The notes: generated by a model not told the origin, from the sequence alone. Counted from the stretch's first letter, positions 8,835 to 17,420 are shown. The stretch: 56,745 nt of DNA from Microbacteriaceae bacterium (GCA_025352325.1 JANXTR010000041.1:1-56745); one strand, 5' to 3'. A program made the numbers and translations.

Positions 8835-11312
8835 TTACTCTGCCCGCAGTACGGCTGCACCCCCGTTGAGCGAACGCGCCGACCCGGCAAACCGAGTCCC
8901 GTGAGAAATCCGCCGCACAAGAACAGTGCGCTCCTGTCCGGGCACGAGATCGAACCACCCCTCGGCCGGCTGCCACCCGGGCACGTCGATGTTCACGAAC
9001 TGGGCGAGTCGACGGGTCTTGAGAACGACTTCAGCTACACCCTCGTCTTCGTCGACTTCCACCGTTGCAGTAAGTCCGAGATCGCGCTCGACCGCCCGCA
9101 TCAGTCCGCCTGGCAGGTGGACATCCTCGCTCAGCACACGCCCTCCGTGCTCAATCAGCCGGATGGCGACGGCATCGAAGGTGAGCGGTCCGAACCGGTG
9201 TGCCCACGCCAGGTCACGGAATCCTGAGAAGAGGCCATCGATACCGAGTTCGGTGGACGTTCGCGGCGCGAGCTCGACTTGACACTCTGCACTGTCGACG
9301 AGCAACTCGCCGTCGACGAAAAGATCGACGCGCAGCGTGCCGGACACGGTGTCCGCGGTGGCGTTGTGAAGGTGGGCGACCAGCCCGTTCAGCCCCTCGT
9401 CGGCGATAGCAACTGCGACGGGCGCCAGCGCCTGTCGCATGGCGTACCACGGCGCCTTGGGGAGCCCGTACGCATCCAGAAGTCCTAACCCAGCCCCCGG
9501 CAAGCTGTCGCGCAGGTAGAAGACGAGCCCGCCGCCGGATGAGGAGCGGCCCTGGCGCCACTCCGCGAACACGTGCCCACAGAGGTATGCGACGGTTGCC
9601 CGGCCGAGGTCGAGGTAACGTTCCGGATCGGAATACCGCACACTCAGCGGGTCAATTCGAAATAGTTCACGGAGGTAGTGGTCGCGCACGTCCTCGAAAT
9701 CCCAGGAAGCGCCCGCATCTCGGAACACGGCGCGTTTCCAGTTGGGGTCATGCCCCGCGACGGCTGGCCCACCGAACGCTCGGTCGACGCTTTGCCGTTC
9801 GGGAGGGACCGCGAAGGCGAGGCATTCCGCCGCAAACCGCGTCCCGGAGAGTCGAGAGTCCTCGACGCCGCGCAGGTACGCTCCGACCCCGTAGTAGTGC
9901 GCGACGCCAACATCTGGCCGGGTCGGGATGTCGCCGCCATATGGCGACGTGGGGATGTGAGGAACGTCACCGAGAATTCTCTCGAACAGTACCGGCAGCA
10001 GTTCAGTCAGCAACGGCAATCCGTCGGCGATTTCGACTCCGGCGTATGCCGCCTGCTGTGCGATCTCGCCACCGCCACTGACGAGCGCGAGGCAGGGGTG
10101 GCCGGTCAACCTGCCGAGGTTCTGCTCGACCTCCTCAAAAAAAGATGCCTCCCAGACCTCGTCGCTGGGTGGATCGGCGAACGCCAGCATGCAGTCCTGC
10201 CAGATCAGTATGCCCAACTCATCGCAGAGGTCGTAGAAGGTGCTGGACTCGTACACGGTGTCGCCGCTGACACGAAGCATGGTGAGGTTGCCATCGGCGA
10301 CCGACTGCAGCGCCGTGCGGAGGGCTACCGGGTCGTCGCCTAGACCGATGGGGTCGACGGGCATCCAACACGCACCGCCGACGAACAGTGGTGCGCCGTT
10401 CACGACGAAGCGGAAACCGCCATTCGAGTGATCCACTTCCATCGTCCGAAAGCCGACGCGACCCGCCGATAGCTCGAGGCCATCAACGGTGATCGTTACC
10501 TCAGAGAGAGGCTGGCGACCGGCGGTCCGCGGCCACCACAACTCCACGCTGTCGAGCTCGACGACACCACGAACCGTCCAGGAGCCGGACTCGGAACTCG
10601 GCTCGATGGTCGCCGCCGCGACGGAGTCGTCAACTCGTACGGTCGCTGTGGGCGGGACGCCTCCCACCAGTTCGCCGCGAAGCTCCGCCACCAAAGTGAC
10701 GACTCCGCCGCCATCCGCAGAGGGAGTTGCCGTGAGCTGACGTCGGATGAGCCGCACGGACGTTTCTTGCACCACCCGCAGTTCTCGCCACGGGCCGACA
10801 ACAGGCGGCACCGGAACAGCGCCCTTCAGCCTCCCCCACAGCGACAGACGCGTCCAGCGGAGATTGGGATATGCAAGACGTGCCACTCGCCAACGTGGTC
10901 GGGGGCGCCGCCCACCTAGTTCGGTGCGCACGCTGCGGAACCGCACGGCGAGCTCGTTGCGCTCCGCTAGCGCCGAGACGCGCACGCGCCCAGCGACGAA
11001 CATGTTTGACACCTCAGCCAGCTGCTGCCCGTTCAGCCACACCTCTGCGAAACCTGCGAGACCGTCCCATTCGATGTCGGCGCTCAATCCCTCGTCGGCG
11101 GCGAAGGACGTGCGATACCACCAATCCTGTCCATCGATGTCAGCGCCCGCCCATTCCACCGAGTGGGCGGCGAGGGTAGTTGCCACGGTGCCAGGAACTT
11201 TGGCATCGAACCAGTCCCTGTCATTCCATCGGTCTGGCGCGGTAGAAGTGCCTGGCGCGGTCGCCATGCATTGCCAGCGCGCACTGGCGAGGAGATTTCG
11301 GCTGTCAGTCAA
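8835..11312 (-). CDS. Glycoside hydrolase family 2 (beta-mannosidase-like)
   Basis: 825 residues, no signal peptide, so cytoplasmic. Residues 1-180 form the jelly-roll sugar-binding domain (WFDAKVPGTVATTL, QDWWYRTSF, GFAEVWLNG), 185-285 an immunoglobulin-like domain, and from about 300 a TIM barrel (FRFVVNGAPLFVGGACWMP, LRVSGDTVYES, LGILIWQDCMLAF). The acid/base Glu is E416 in LVSGGGE and the nucleophile is probably E496 in RFAAECLAF, the position of the 'SEYG' Glu in beta-mannosidases; both are kept though their surroundings differ. It overlaps the DUF1839 gene by 8 bases and is the last gene of the carrier-protein cluster. Its sugar substrate is unknown. Confidence 0.75.
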   Translation of the reverse strand: MTDSRNLLASARWQCMATAPGTSTAPDRWNDRDWFDAKVPGTVATTLAAHSVEWAGADIDGQDWWYRTSFAADEGLSADIEWDGLAGFAEVWLNGQQLAEVSNMFVAGRVRVSALAERNELAVRFRSVRTELGGRRPRPRWRVARLAYPNLRWTRLSLWGRLKGAVPVPPVVGPWRELRVVQETSVRLIRRQLTATPSADGGGVVTLVAELRGELVGGVPPTATVRVDDSVAAATIEPSSESGSWTVRGVVELDSVELWWPRTAGRQPLSEVTITVDGLELSAGRVGFRTMEVDHSNGGFRFVVNGAPLFVGGACWMPVDPIGLGDDPVALRTALQSVADGNLTMLRVSGDTVYESSTFYDLCDELGILIWQDCMLAFADPPSDEVWEASFFEEVEQNLGRLTGHPCLALVSGGGEIAQQAAYAGVEIADGLPLLTELLPVLFERILGDVPHIPTSPYGGDIPTRPDVGVAHYYGVGAYLRGVEDSRLSGTRFAAECLAFAVPPERQSVDRAFGGPAVAGHDPNWKRAVFRDAGASWDFEDVRDHYLRELFRIDPLSVRYSDPERYLDLGRATVAYLCGHVFAEWRQGRSSSGGGLVFYLRDSLPGAGLGLLDAYGLPKAPWYAMRQALAPVAVAIADEGLNGLVAHLHNATADTVSGTLRVDLFVDGELLVDSAECQVELAPRTSTELGIDGLFSGFRDLAWAHRFGPLTFDAVAIRLIEHGGRVLSEDVHLPGGLMRAVERDLGLTATVEVDEDEGVAEVVLKTRRLAQFVNIDVPGWQPAEGWFDLVPGQERTVLVRRISHGTRFAGSARSLNGGAAVLRAE

Positions 11313-12288
11313 TGAAGCGGTCGGCCAGATTGCGGTTCACAATGTCCCAGTTGGCGACCATCGAATCGAACGTTGAACCGATATCGACCGCCCGCCCGCG
11401 CGCCAGCCGCGCCACGGCGAACTCGAGAGATTTGCAATCGAGAGCGATCGATCTCAGCGAAGATGCCGCCGTCATCAGGTGGGCATCGTTCTCTGCCCGC
11501 CCCAGCCACTCGAGGTACGAAGCCCCTACTTCTGCGCTCGCCCCGCACTGGCGGAACGTGGCGAATGCCCAACGATGGAATCCGTCCATACCCGCGGAGC
11601 GTAACCATTCGAGATCCGCGGTTACCCTAGCCCGAAAGCGCAACATCGGATTATCTCGAGGCATCAGCGCTACCTGTTGGGCTAGTCCGGTGCGAGACGC
11701 CGTAACAAGCTCGTCGATATCAAGTCGCTGCAACTCATCGAGTCGGATCGTCTCGACATAAGGAGGCAATGCCTCGGCTTGTGCACTATCGCCGAGGCGA
11801 AGGACTCCATCGAAGTCCTCGCCCTCGAGCTCAAAATACGAAGGTCCGTGGAAGTAACCGAGGCGCTTCTCGCCCTGATCGATCGAGTTCGGGACGATCG
11901 TTGTCTTCGTATGCTCGATCCGGTATGAAACCCCCGCGGTATCGGGGAGATACCACGAGTCCACCTCGAGCGTGGTGAGTCGTCCGGACTCCAGATGCTC
12001 GGAGACGTGATCGACTATTGGTCGCCAGGGGTTCATCTCGAAGACCCGGATCCCGTACAGCTCGCGCAGGACCTCCGGCGGGAATTTAAAGAAAGTCCAC
12101 TGGTCTGTCTCGAAGTCCGTCGCGAGCGTAAACGAGGCGGCCGCCAGTGGTTCCAACTCCAGCGCGTGTAACAACTCGATCCAAATATCGACGTAGCAGT
12201 TCGTCTCGCCCCAGATCTGATCCGCACCATGGAGCGCGTGGGGTTGGTAGCTTGCTGCGTCAAGCTGGAGCAGTCTCGTTACGGCCAC
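11305..12288 (-). CDS. DUF1839 family protein of an amino acid:carrier-protein cluster
   Basis: 327 residues from GTG 12288, preceded by AGAGG at 7 bases and overlapping the ligase stop; a longer frame to 12384 would run deep into the ligase gene. The start TRLLQLDAASYQPHALH and the segments WGETNCYVDIWIELLHALELEP, FKFPPEVLRELYGI and EVDSWYLPDTAG are as I recall for DUF1839, which occurs almost always beside aaRS-like carrier-protein ligases. Function is unknown; its constant company suggests transfer of the aminoacyl group from the carrier, or a later step. Confidence 0.75.
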   Translation of the reverse strand: MAVTRLLQLDAASYQPHALHGADQIWGETNCYVDIWIELLHALELEPLAAASFTLATDFETDQWTFFKFPPEVLRELYGIRVFEMNPWRPIVDHVSEHLESGRLTTLEVDSWYLPDTAGVSYRIEHTKTTIVPNSIDQGEKRLGYFHGPSYFELEGEDFDGVLRLGDSAQAEALPPYVETIRLDELQRLDIDELVTASRTGLAQQVALMPRDNPMLRFRARVTADLEWLRSAGMDGFHRWAFATFRQCGASAEVGASYLEWLGRAENDAHLMTAASSLRSIALDCKSLEFAVARLARGRAVDIGSTFDSMVANWDIVNRNLADRFID

Positions 12289-13211
12289 AACTTGCCTCTG
12301 ACCTCGGATGGCCACGATGCAGGGTCCACCCCATGCCGTTTGATGAGGGCGAGGGTGATGCGTTCCAAGCCGAACCCGATGCAAGCCGAGTGGGCGGGTT
12401 TGCCGTCGGCGGTGAAGATCCCGAACGAGTCACCAAAGTGGGATTCGTGGCAGTTTGCCGACGTGATCGCTGTGCGAACTTCGCTGGAACTGACGGGGCA
12501 GGTAATCTCGTATTTCAATGCAGTGGCGCGTTGATTCGCCGCAAGCATCCGCCCTGCACGGCCAAAGAACGGGTCGTTCGCCTCCTCTGCCTGCACATCG
12601 AGCCCGAGCCCCGACAGGAGATCAAGCCCCCGGTCAAGCCAGCGGTCCCGGTGTTGCAAGGCGGCGTCCGGCTCACCGACGTACACGAACTCGTGTTGAC
12701 GAAAACTCTGCATACGAACCGGGTCGAGGCTCGGCTCATGCCGAAAGCAGTACCCCTGAACCTCAAAGTTTCCTCCGCCGGCAGGCAGCGTTCCCGTCAG
12801 CGAAGAGTACAGCGGGTGGCACGCAGCGGAGCACAGCGCAACCTCCGCCAAAGTCAGGTATTGGGACCACTCCTGCCCTTGGTCAGCAGCGCGTAACAGG
12901 CGGGCGTGCTCATCGTCCCCGCCCTGGAACACTTCGATCGCGCCCATCAGGTCCGGAAACGACCGTAGATAGTCAGTACGCTCAAAAGCCTCTCGGGCCA
13001 TGATGGGCGAGAAGTAATACTGTGACCCGCCTTTGTCTCCCGCCGACCGGGACGCGAGAGCTTCGACGGCACGGACAACGCGCTCAAACTTCCCCGATCG
13101 CTGGTAAAGACCGTCGACGCCGGTCGCGACCAGCAGCCCTGCGGCGAGGATCGCACTACGGAACTCAGCGCGCTCCTCAGCGACGGTTTCATCGCTCATA
13201 GTGGGCTTCAT
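12279..13211 (-). CDS. Amino acid:[carrier protein] ligase (class II seryl-tRNA-synthetase-like)
   Basis: 310 residues: only a class II aaRS catalytic core, with no tRNA-binding arm. Motif 2 is CFRHEPS then RMQSFRQHEFVYVG (residues 155-178); motif 3 is GFGLERITLAL (279-289). The zinc ligands known for this family appear as C131 (AACHPLY), probably E174 (QHEF) and C277 (HSACIGFG). The characterised Bradyrhizobium members adenylate a small amino acid and load it on the phosphopantetheine of a partner carrier protein, not on tRNA. The partner carrier, a DUF1839 protein and an acyl-CoA dehydrogenase are encoded alongside. It overlaps the dehydrogenase by ATGA. Which amino acid is used cannot be read from the sequence. 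Confidence 0.9.
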   Translation of the reverse strand: MKPTMSDETVAEERAEFRSAILAAGLLVATGVDGLYQRSGKFERVVRAVEALASRSAGDKGGSQYYFSPIMAREAFERTDYLRSFPDLMGAIEVFQGGDDEHARLLRAADQGQEWSQYLTLAEVALCSAACHPLYSSLTGTLPAGGGNFEVQGYCFRHEPSLDPVRMQSFRQHEFVYVGEPDAALQHRDRWLDRGLDLLSGLGLDVQAEEANDPFFGRAGRMLAANQRATALKYEITCPVSSSEVRTAITSANCHESHFGDSFGIFTADGKPAHSACIGFGLERITLALIKRHGVDPASWPSEVRGKLWP

Positions 13212-14374
13212 CGTTCCCTCTGCACGAGCAAGAGCTGGGCATTGTTGGCATTGATACGGTCGTTGTTCACCATCAGCTGTGCTCCATATGCATCGCGCAA
13301 CAGTCGGCCAAGGCTAAACGGCGAGCCGTTCGCATACCCGGCCATTCCGCAGATCAATAGGGCCTTCTGGATCACCTCGACCAGGAGGCCTGAAGCGGCC
13401 ACCTTCAACGAGTTCATCGATGTCGCATAGCCGATTGCCCTACCAAGGTCTGGATCGACGTCGGCCTCGCGAAACCGCGAACGTGCCCCATGCACGATGT
13501 CATGCAGTTGTTGGAAGGTGATCGCAAGTTCAGCCAGTCTCATGCCGTTGGCGGGCACAACTCCGGGGGTCTTACGCGCTGCGTTCTGCACGAATCGGCG
13601 CGCGCGCGCATCCGCTTCCGCTGCCATTCCGAGCCATAACGACGACCATAGAATATGCGACACCGGCAGCATGGTCTGGGCGGAGATATCGCTGTACGGA
13701 GTCGAAAAGACCAGGTCAGACGGCCCTTCCGCGTCCAGCACGAAACCCGAGCTGGATGTTCCACGAAAGCCGAGAACGTTCCACTCCGTTGTCTGCTCGA
13801 GGGTGTAACCCTCCTTCTCGCAAATGACGAGCACCTGGTCGTTTGGTGCACTGTCCGGTGTCCGCCGGGCGGTTGCAAATATCGCGTCGGCGTAGGCGCC
13901 GTAAGAAATGACCGGGGCTTGTTTTCGCAAATGAAACGAGTCAACCTCAAGTTCGACGGCGCAGCTGCTACTGCGGACGTCCCCGCCGATGCCGACCTCC
14001 GTTGTAGCGGAAGCAAGGAGCAAGCCTTCTTCGGCCACTTTGCGTCTGTAAGCGCCCATGGTGTCGGAGTCGCCATGACGAACAAGGCACGCTACCTGGA
14101 TGGAATGCATCGCGAGGATCATCCCTGACGAGGAGCACCAGCGCCCGAGTTCGGTGATCGCATCTGCGACATCGTCAAGGGACGCACCGAGGCCCCCCTC
14201 GTCGACGGCGATCATCGATCGCAAGAGTCCGGCTTCACGCATTGCGTCTACCGCCTCAGTCGGGAACCGACTGGAGGAATCGACGTCGCTGGCATTCGGC
14301 CCTGCGACCTGCTCCCCGATAGCTTGAGCGACCGCTCGAAGTTGGAGCGCGAGGCCATTGCGGTCATTCTTCAT
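13208..14374 (-). CDS. Acyl-CoA dehydrogenase-like flavoprotein
   Basis: 388 residues from ATG 14374, supported by GAGGAG about 8 bases upstream; a GTG at 14392 is also in frame but would place that site inside the gene. Fold features: N-terminal helical domain (FPTEAVDAMREAGLLRSMI, DEGGLGASLDDVADAI), the middle beta domain (LLLASATTEVGIGG) and the C-terminal helical domain (ALLICGMAGYANGSPFSLGRLLRDAYGAQLM). The aligned end lacks a clear catalytic-base Glu of the usual context. It would oxidise a substrate bound to the neighbouring carrier protein, as related enzymes oxidise carrier-bound aminoacyl or acyl groups; the substrate is inferred. Confidence 0.85.
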   Translation of the reverse strand: MKNDRNGLALQLRAVAQAIGEQVAGPNASDVDSSSRFPTEAVDAMREAGLLRSMIAVDEGGLGASLDDVADAITELGRWCSSSGMILAMHSIQVACLVRHGDSDTMGAYRRKVAEEGLLLASATTEVGIGGDVRSSSCAVELEVDSFHLRKQAPVISYGAYADAIFATARRTPDSAPNDQVLVICEKEGYTLEQTTEWNVLGFRGTSSSGFVLDAEGPSDLVFSTPYSDISAQTMLPVSHILWSSLWLGMAAEADARARRFVQNAARKTPGVVPANGMRLAELAITFQQLHDIVHGARSRFREADVDPDLGRAIGYATSMNSLKVAASGLLVEVIQKALLICGMAGYANGSPFSLGRLLRDAYGAQLMVNNDRINANNAQLLLVQRER

Positions 14375-14384
14375 CAGACACTCC

Positions 14385-14678
14385 TCATTCACCCGTCTGA
14401 TTCGTCAGCCCGCTGAGTGCGTCAGCGATCGATGCGATCGATTTGAAGGTGTCCTTGCGCAATAACGCGTCTGGAAACTCCACGTCGAATGCGTCCTCGA
14501 GCCCGAGCATCACATTGACGCTCGCGTGCGAGGTAAGCCCAATCTGGTAGAGGTCCGCCTGGTACCCCACTGCAGCGATGTCCACGGGAAGTTTTGCGTA
14601 GGAGGCGAGCACTTCCCGAATAGCCTCTTCCATAGTTATCACATCTTCTGTCGGAGTGTCATTTTGTCGAGGCTTCAT
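14385..14678 (-). CDS. Acyl/aminoacyl carrier protein
   Basis: 97 residues with one carrier domain. The 4'-phosphopantetheine site is S50 in DLYQIGLTSHASVNVM, where the usual DSL is replaced by LTS, the form seen in carriers that pair with aaRS-like ligases. The downstream helix has LGLEDAFDVEFPD. ATG 14678 is used here; a second in-frame ATG lies at 14633. The dehydrogenase starts 10 bases after its stop. The holo-ACP synthase gene at 16974 is the probable activating enzyme. It probably carries an amino acid loaded by the ligase at 12279. Confidence 0.9.
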   Translation of the reverse strand: MKPRQNDTPTEDVITMEEAIREVLASYAKLPVDIAAVGYQADLYQIGLTSHASVNVMLGLEDAFDVEFPDALLRKDTFKSIASIADALSGLTNQTGE

Positions 14679-14772
14679 ACTATCGAGTGCGGTCTCCGGA
14701 ACTGACGAACCTTGACAGTGAGAGGGGTCTGACTTTCGCCAAACTTTCTCGGCAAACGGAATCGGGACCGTT

Positions 14773-14915
14773 TTCTGTGGATGAGGGGAATCGTCCGGCG
14801 ATCTGCTCGACCAGTCGTGGCGAGGCGTTGTCGCCGCTGACGTAACCCGTCGACCCTCCGGCTAGCTCGAGCACGAAGCCCACCACCGGCTCGATCGTGA
14901 TCGTCACCTCGGCCC
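14773..14915 (-). pseudogene. Fragment of an MBL-fold metallo-hydrolase gene
   Basis: About 48 codons in the minus frame read [24 protein letters not shown] and LVEQIAGRFP. They match, with a 12-residue internal gap, the middle of the intact MBL-fold protein encoded at 22405-23163. At the DNA level 25 bases are identical (14820-14844 and 22689-22713) and a 12-base block matches at the same spacing. There is no start, no zinc motif and no C-terminus, so this is a decayed remnant between the carrier-protein and hydrolase genes. Confidence 0.8.
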
Positions 14916-14936
14916 CGACCGAACCGGTCAGCTCCC

Positions 14937-16598
14937 TTAGCCATCCTGTGCCGCGGGCTGGGGCGATGGTGTCTGCGCGACACCTGCGAACTCTCGTTCC
15001 AGGATGTCCACGTAGGCGTCGCTTGAGGCACGTGACATCAGTGAATGGTCGAGGCGCGAATCCACCTCGACCCGCATGTCCTTGCCGAGGCTGATCATGC
15101 GCTGCAGTGCGCGCTTGCCGCGGGCGACGACGAAACCGTCCCAGTCCGAGTCTCCCAGGTACAGCGCCATCGGTGTTGTCGAGGGGATCGTGCGAAGCAG
15201 CAGCTCCGCATGCTCCCCGATCCCGAACCACTTGCGCACGAAGTAGCCGGCCCAGTAAGGGAAGTGGTACGAGGCCCGCCCGCCGCTGTGGATGAAGGCG
15301 AGCCGACCCGGCTTCCGCCGGTTCGCTGGCGGCTCGTCGTTGGGCTCGCTTTTCACCCTGTCCTCGATGAGCCGTTCCTGTCGGTCGAGCGCGACACCCC
15401 ATGTTGCGTTGTTCACCATGATGAGGCGGTGCACGAGTCCTGTACTCGCGGCCGCCCGCGCCTCCAGCCAGGCACCCGCGCACGTCCCCATCGCAGTCAC
15501 CGGCGCGTGCGTCTCCCTGGCGAGGAATGCGGTGAGCTCAGCGACGTCCTTCATGCCTGTGGCGCTCCCTCTCCGGGGTTCGCCAAGTTCGTCCCCTGCC
15601 CCGCCGTCGCCAGCCGCCCGACGGTCGGCACGCAGACTCGGCACGCCGCGTGCGGCGAGCCATCGCGCCGACCGCTCGTGGACCGTGATGGCGTTTCGCA
15701 GCTCGGAACCGCCGGGGACCAGCAGGACCGCAGCCTCGGCGCGCGGGCCATTCGCCCGCTCGGTGAGAATCCCGGGTAGGTGGTGGGCCCCGACCTCGAG
15801 CATTGTGCGGCGGATCGCCACGCCAGTGTCGGGATCGCGGATTACCGACACGCGTTCTGGCTCCCAGGAGGGCAGCGCGGCAGGCGGCACCAGCGTCAGC
15901 CGGTCGAGCAAAGCGTGCTCGGACTCGATCGGGACTTTCGCCCACCAAGGATGTCTCTCGTACAGCTCCTCGGCCGTGTTGCGGTTCTTTTCGAGCACGA
16001 CGGTGGCGCCGTCGGGGAGCGCGCTGGCGTCGAGTGCTGCGGCGTCCGGGAGGCCGCGCAGCGAGGCTGCCTGCACGTCATCGAGCCAGGCGCCGCACAG
16101 CTCGGTACCGTCCGACGACTGGGGAAAGCCGGCCGGCAGGTTGACACCGAGCAGGACCGACTGCCTGCGCATGAAGGCGCGCCCTCCGATCGGCTCCCAG
16201 AGCAGACGTGTGCGGATCGGGACATCCGCAGCCGACGCGAGCATCGACGCCCCCACCCGAAGGCCGATGGCGTCTACCTCGGCGGTGCCAGAAACCGTCC
16301 GGGCCAGTTCCACGGCCGCCGCGAGATCCTCTTGCCACAGCTTGACGAGATCGGAGCCCGGTTGGAGCGGTCCCGAGTCGCCGACCCCAGTCCAGCTGAA
16401 CCGGACAACGACCCAGCCGCGTCGTGCGGCGGTGATCGCAAGCACGCGGAGCGCCCGATAGGTCACCATCCGCTCCCAGGCGAGCTCCCCGGCGATGACG
16501 ATCGCGCCGACGGCCTGGCCGTTGTCTGGTCGATGCACCCAGCCCTCGAGCGTGCGGTTCCCGCTGCGGAACCATGTCTGTTCGCCTAGTGAGGTCAT
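14937..16598 (-). CDS. Tandem alpha/beta-hydrolase-like protein of the carrier cluster
   Basis: 553 residues with two alpha/beta-hydrolase-like halves. In the first (about 1-270) the nucleophile elbow is GLRVG (112-116), with Arg where Ser should be, so this half is probably not catalytic. In the second (about 285-540) the elbow is GTCAG with C373, followed by D483/D485 (LGDSDWDGF) and H518 (RLDHSL), a plausible Cys-Asp-His triad. The set could act as an acyltransferase or thioesterase for a carrier-bound group; this is inference. Its ATG overlaps the stop of the upstream 71-codon gene (ATGA). Confidence 0.7.
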   Translation of the reverse strand: MTSLGEQTWFRSGNRTLEGWVHRPDNGQAVGAIVIAGELAWERMVTYRALRVLAITAARRGWVVVRFSWTGVGDSGPLQPGSDLVKLWQEDLAAAVELARTVSGTAEVDAIGLRVGASMLASAADVPIRTRLLWEPIGGRAFMRRQSVLLGVNLPAGFPQSSDGTELCGAWLDDVQAASLRGLPDAAALDASALPDGATVVLEKNRNTAEELYERHPWWAKVPIESEHALLDRLTLVPPAALPSWEPERVSVIRDPDTGVAIRRTMLEVGAHHLPGILTERANGPRAEAAVLLVPGGSELRNAITVHERSARWLAARGVPSLRADRRAAGDGGAGDELGEPRRGSATGMKDVAELTAFLARETHAPVTAMGTCAGAWLEARAAASTGLVHRLIMVNNATWGVALDRQERLIEDRVKSEPNDEPPANRRKPGRLAFIHSGGRASYHFPYWAGYFVRKWFGIGEHAELLLRTIPSTTPMALYLGDSDWDGFVVARGKRALQRMISLGKDMRVEVDSRLDHSLMSRASSDAYVDILEREFAGVAQTPSPQPAAQDG

Positions 16599-16810
16599 GC
16601 TCCGATGCCCGCCCGCGTCCGAACGTTCCGTGGCCGTACATCAAGATCGAGGCCGTGGTGATTGGCGAGTGCGAGCACGACGCGTTCCAACCGGAATTTG
16701 GTGCATGGGCTCTGCGCGACAGAGCTGGCCGAGAGCGAAATCTCGATGAGCTGATCGCAAAAGGCGCGCCGCTGGTCGGTCGGCGGATCGACGGTCTCGG
16801 GAGTCGTCAT
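16595..16810 (-). CDS. Small protein (71 residues), coupled to the tandem hydrolase
   Basis: Starts at ATG 16810 with GAAAGG about 8 bases upstream and ends in the ATGA shared with the hydrolase gene. Sequence begins MTTPETVDPPTDQRRAFCDQ and has a predicted helix KFRLERVVLALANHHGL, then a basic tail. No family recognised; it lacks a carrier-protein Ser motif. The tight coupling is the best evidence that it is real. It may be a small partner or chaperone of the hydrolase. Confidence 0.6.
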   Translation of the reverse strand: MTTPETVDPPTDQRRAFCDQLIEISLSASSVAQSPCTKFRLERVVLALANHHGLDLDVRPRNVRTRAGIGA

Positions 16811-16873
16811 CGGGGAACCTTTCGCGTGGCAACCGGCGCGCGGCGGTCGGATTTCCCCGATCGGGGGTCCGTG

Positions 16874-16899
16874 GGTATAGTGCGGTGTCCTGCCACACC
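16874..16899 (-). promoter_or_regulatory. Candidate promoter/operator of the carrier-protein operon
   Basis: In the 163-base gap upstream of the 71-codon gene, TATACC (minus strand, 16874-16879) resembles a -10 box. Just upstream is a dyad GGTGT-N6-ACACC (16884-16899), where a regulator could bind between or beside the promoter boxes. No good -35 box was found. Confidence 0.3.
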
Positions 16900-16973
16900 T
16901 TTCTATCGTTCGACTGTGAGAAATGCTACTCCGCGTGTGGGGGACAAGGGCTGATGCACTCTCGCCGCAGCCC

Positions 16974-17390
16974 TCACGTGCGCGCGATCGCCGTCGCCAC
17001 CGCGAAGGCGAACGGTGGGGCATGACTGATCGAGACCGCGATGTCGTCGATGCCCGCCCCGGCGGACAGCTCGGCAGCCGCTCCGCTCAGCCGCACCTGG
17101 GGAGCACCGGACGCGTCGGCCACGATCTGGATCTGCGGCCAGGCGAGCGCGACATCGGGTCGACCGCGGAGCGCCTTGTAGACGGCCTCCTTGGCGGCGA
17201 AGCGGCCGGTCACATAGCGTGCGACGAGCTCGGGGCTGGCGAGGCCGGCAGCCTCCGCGCGTTCGTCGCCACCCAGCACTCGGCGCAGGTAGCGGTCGCC
17301 CGCCGAGTCGATCGCAGCCCGGACGTCCTCGATCGACTGCACATCGCAGCCGACGCGCATTTCGAATGCGTTCGTCGTCGATTCCGGCAT
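16974..17390 (-). CDS. acpS: Holo-[acyl-carrier-protein] synthase
   Basis: 138 residues. AcpS-type phosphopantetheinyl transferase: metal-binding D16 in MRVGCDVQSIED, the ARYVTGRFAAKEAVYKAL block (E68 the second metal ligand) and SISHAPPFAFAVA near the end. It moves phosphopantetheine from CoA to a carrier-protein Ser. A GGGGAGG site lies 9 bases before the ATG. It sits 49 bases after hrpA and upstream of the carrier cluster on the same strand, so it may be the housekeeping enzyme, a cluster enzyme, or both. GCDVQSIEDV in place of the usual GxDxVEI start is slightly off-consensus. Confidence 0.88.
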   Translation of the reverse strand: MPESTTNAFEMRVGCDVQSIEDVRAAIDSAGDRYLRRVLGGDERAEAAGLASPELVARYVTGRFAAKEAVYKALRGRPDVALAWPQIQIVADASGAPQVRLSGAAAELSAGAGIDDIAVSISHAPPFAFAVATAIART

Positions 17391-17420
17391 CTCGTGCGAC
17401 CTCCCCTCGGCAGGATAGCG

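Noticed and set aside
12279-13211. A true seryl-tRNA synthetase
   Set aside because: It is only 310 residues, lacks the N-terminal tRNA-binding coiled coil, and has the zinc ligands and neighbours of carrier-protein ligases.
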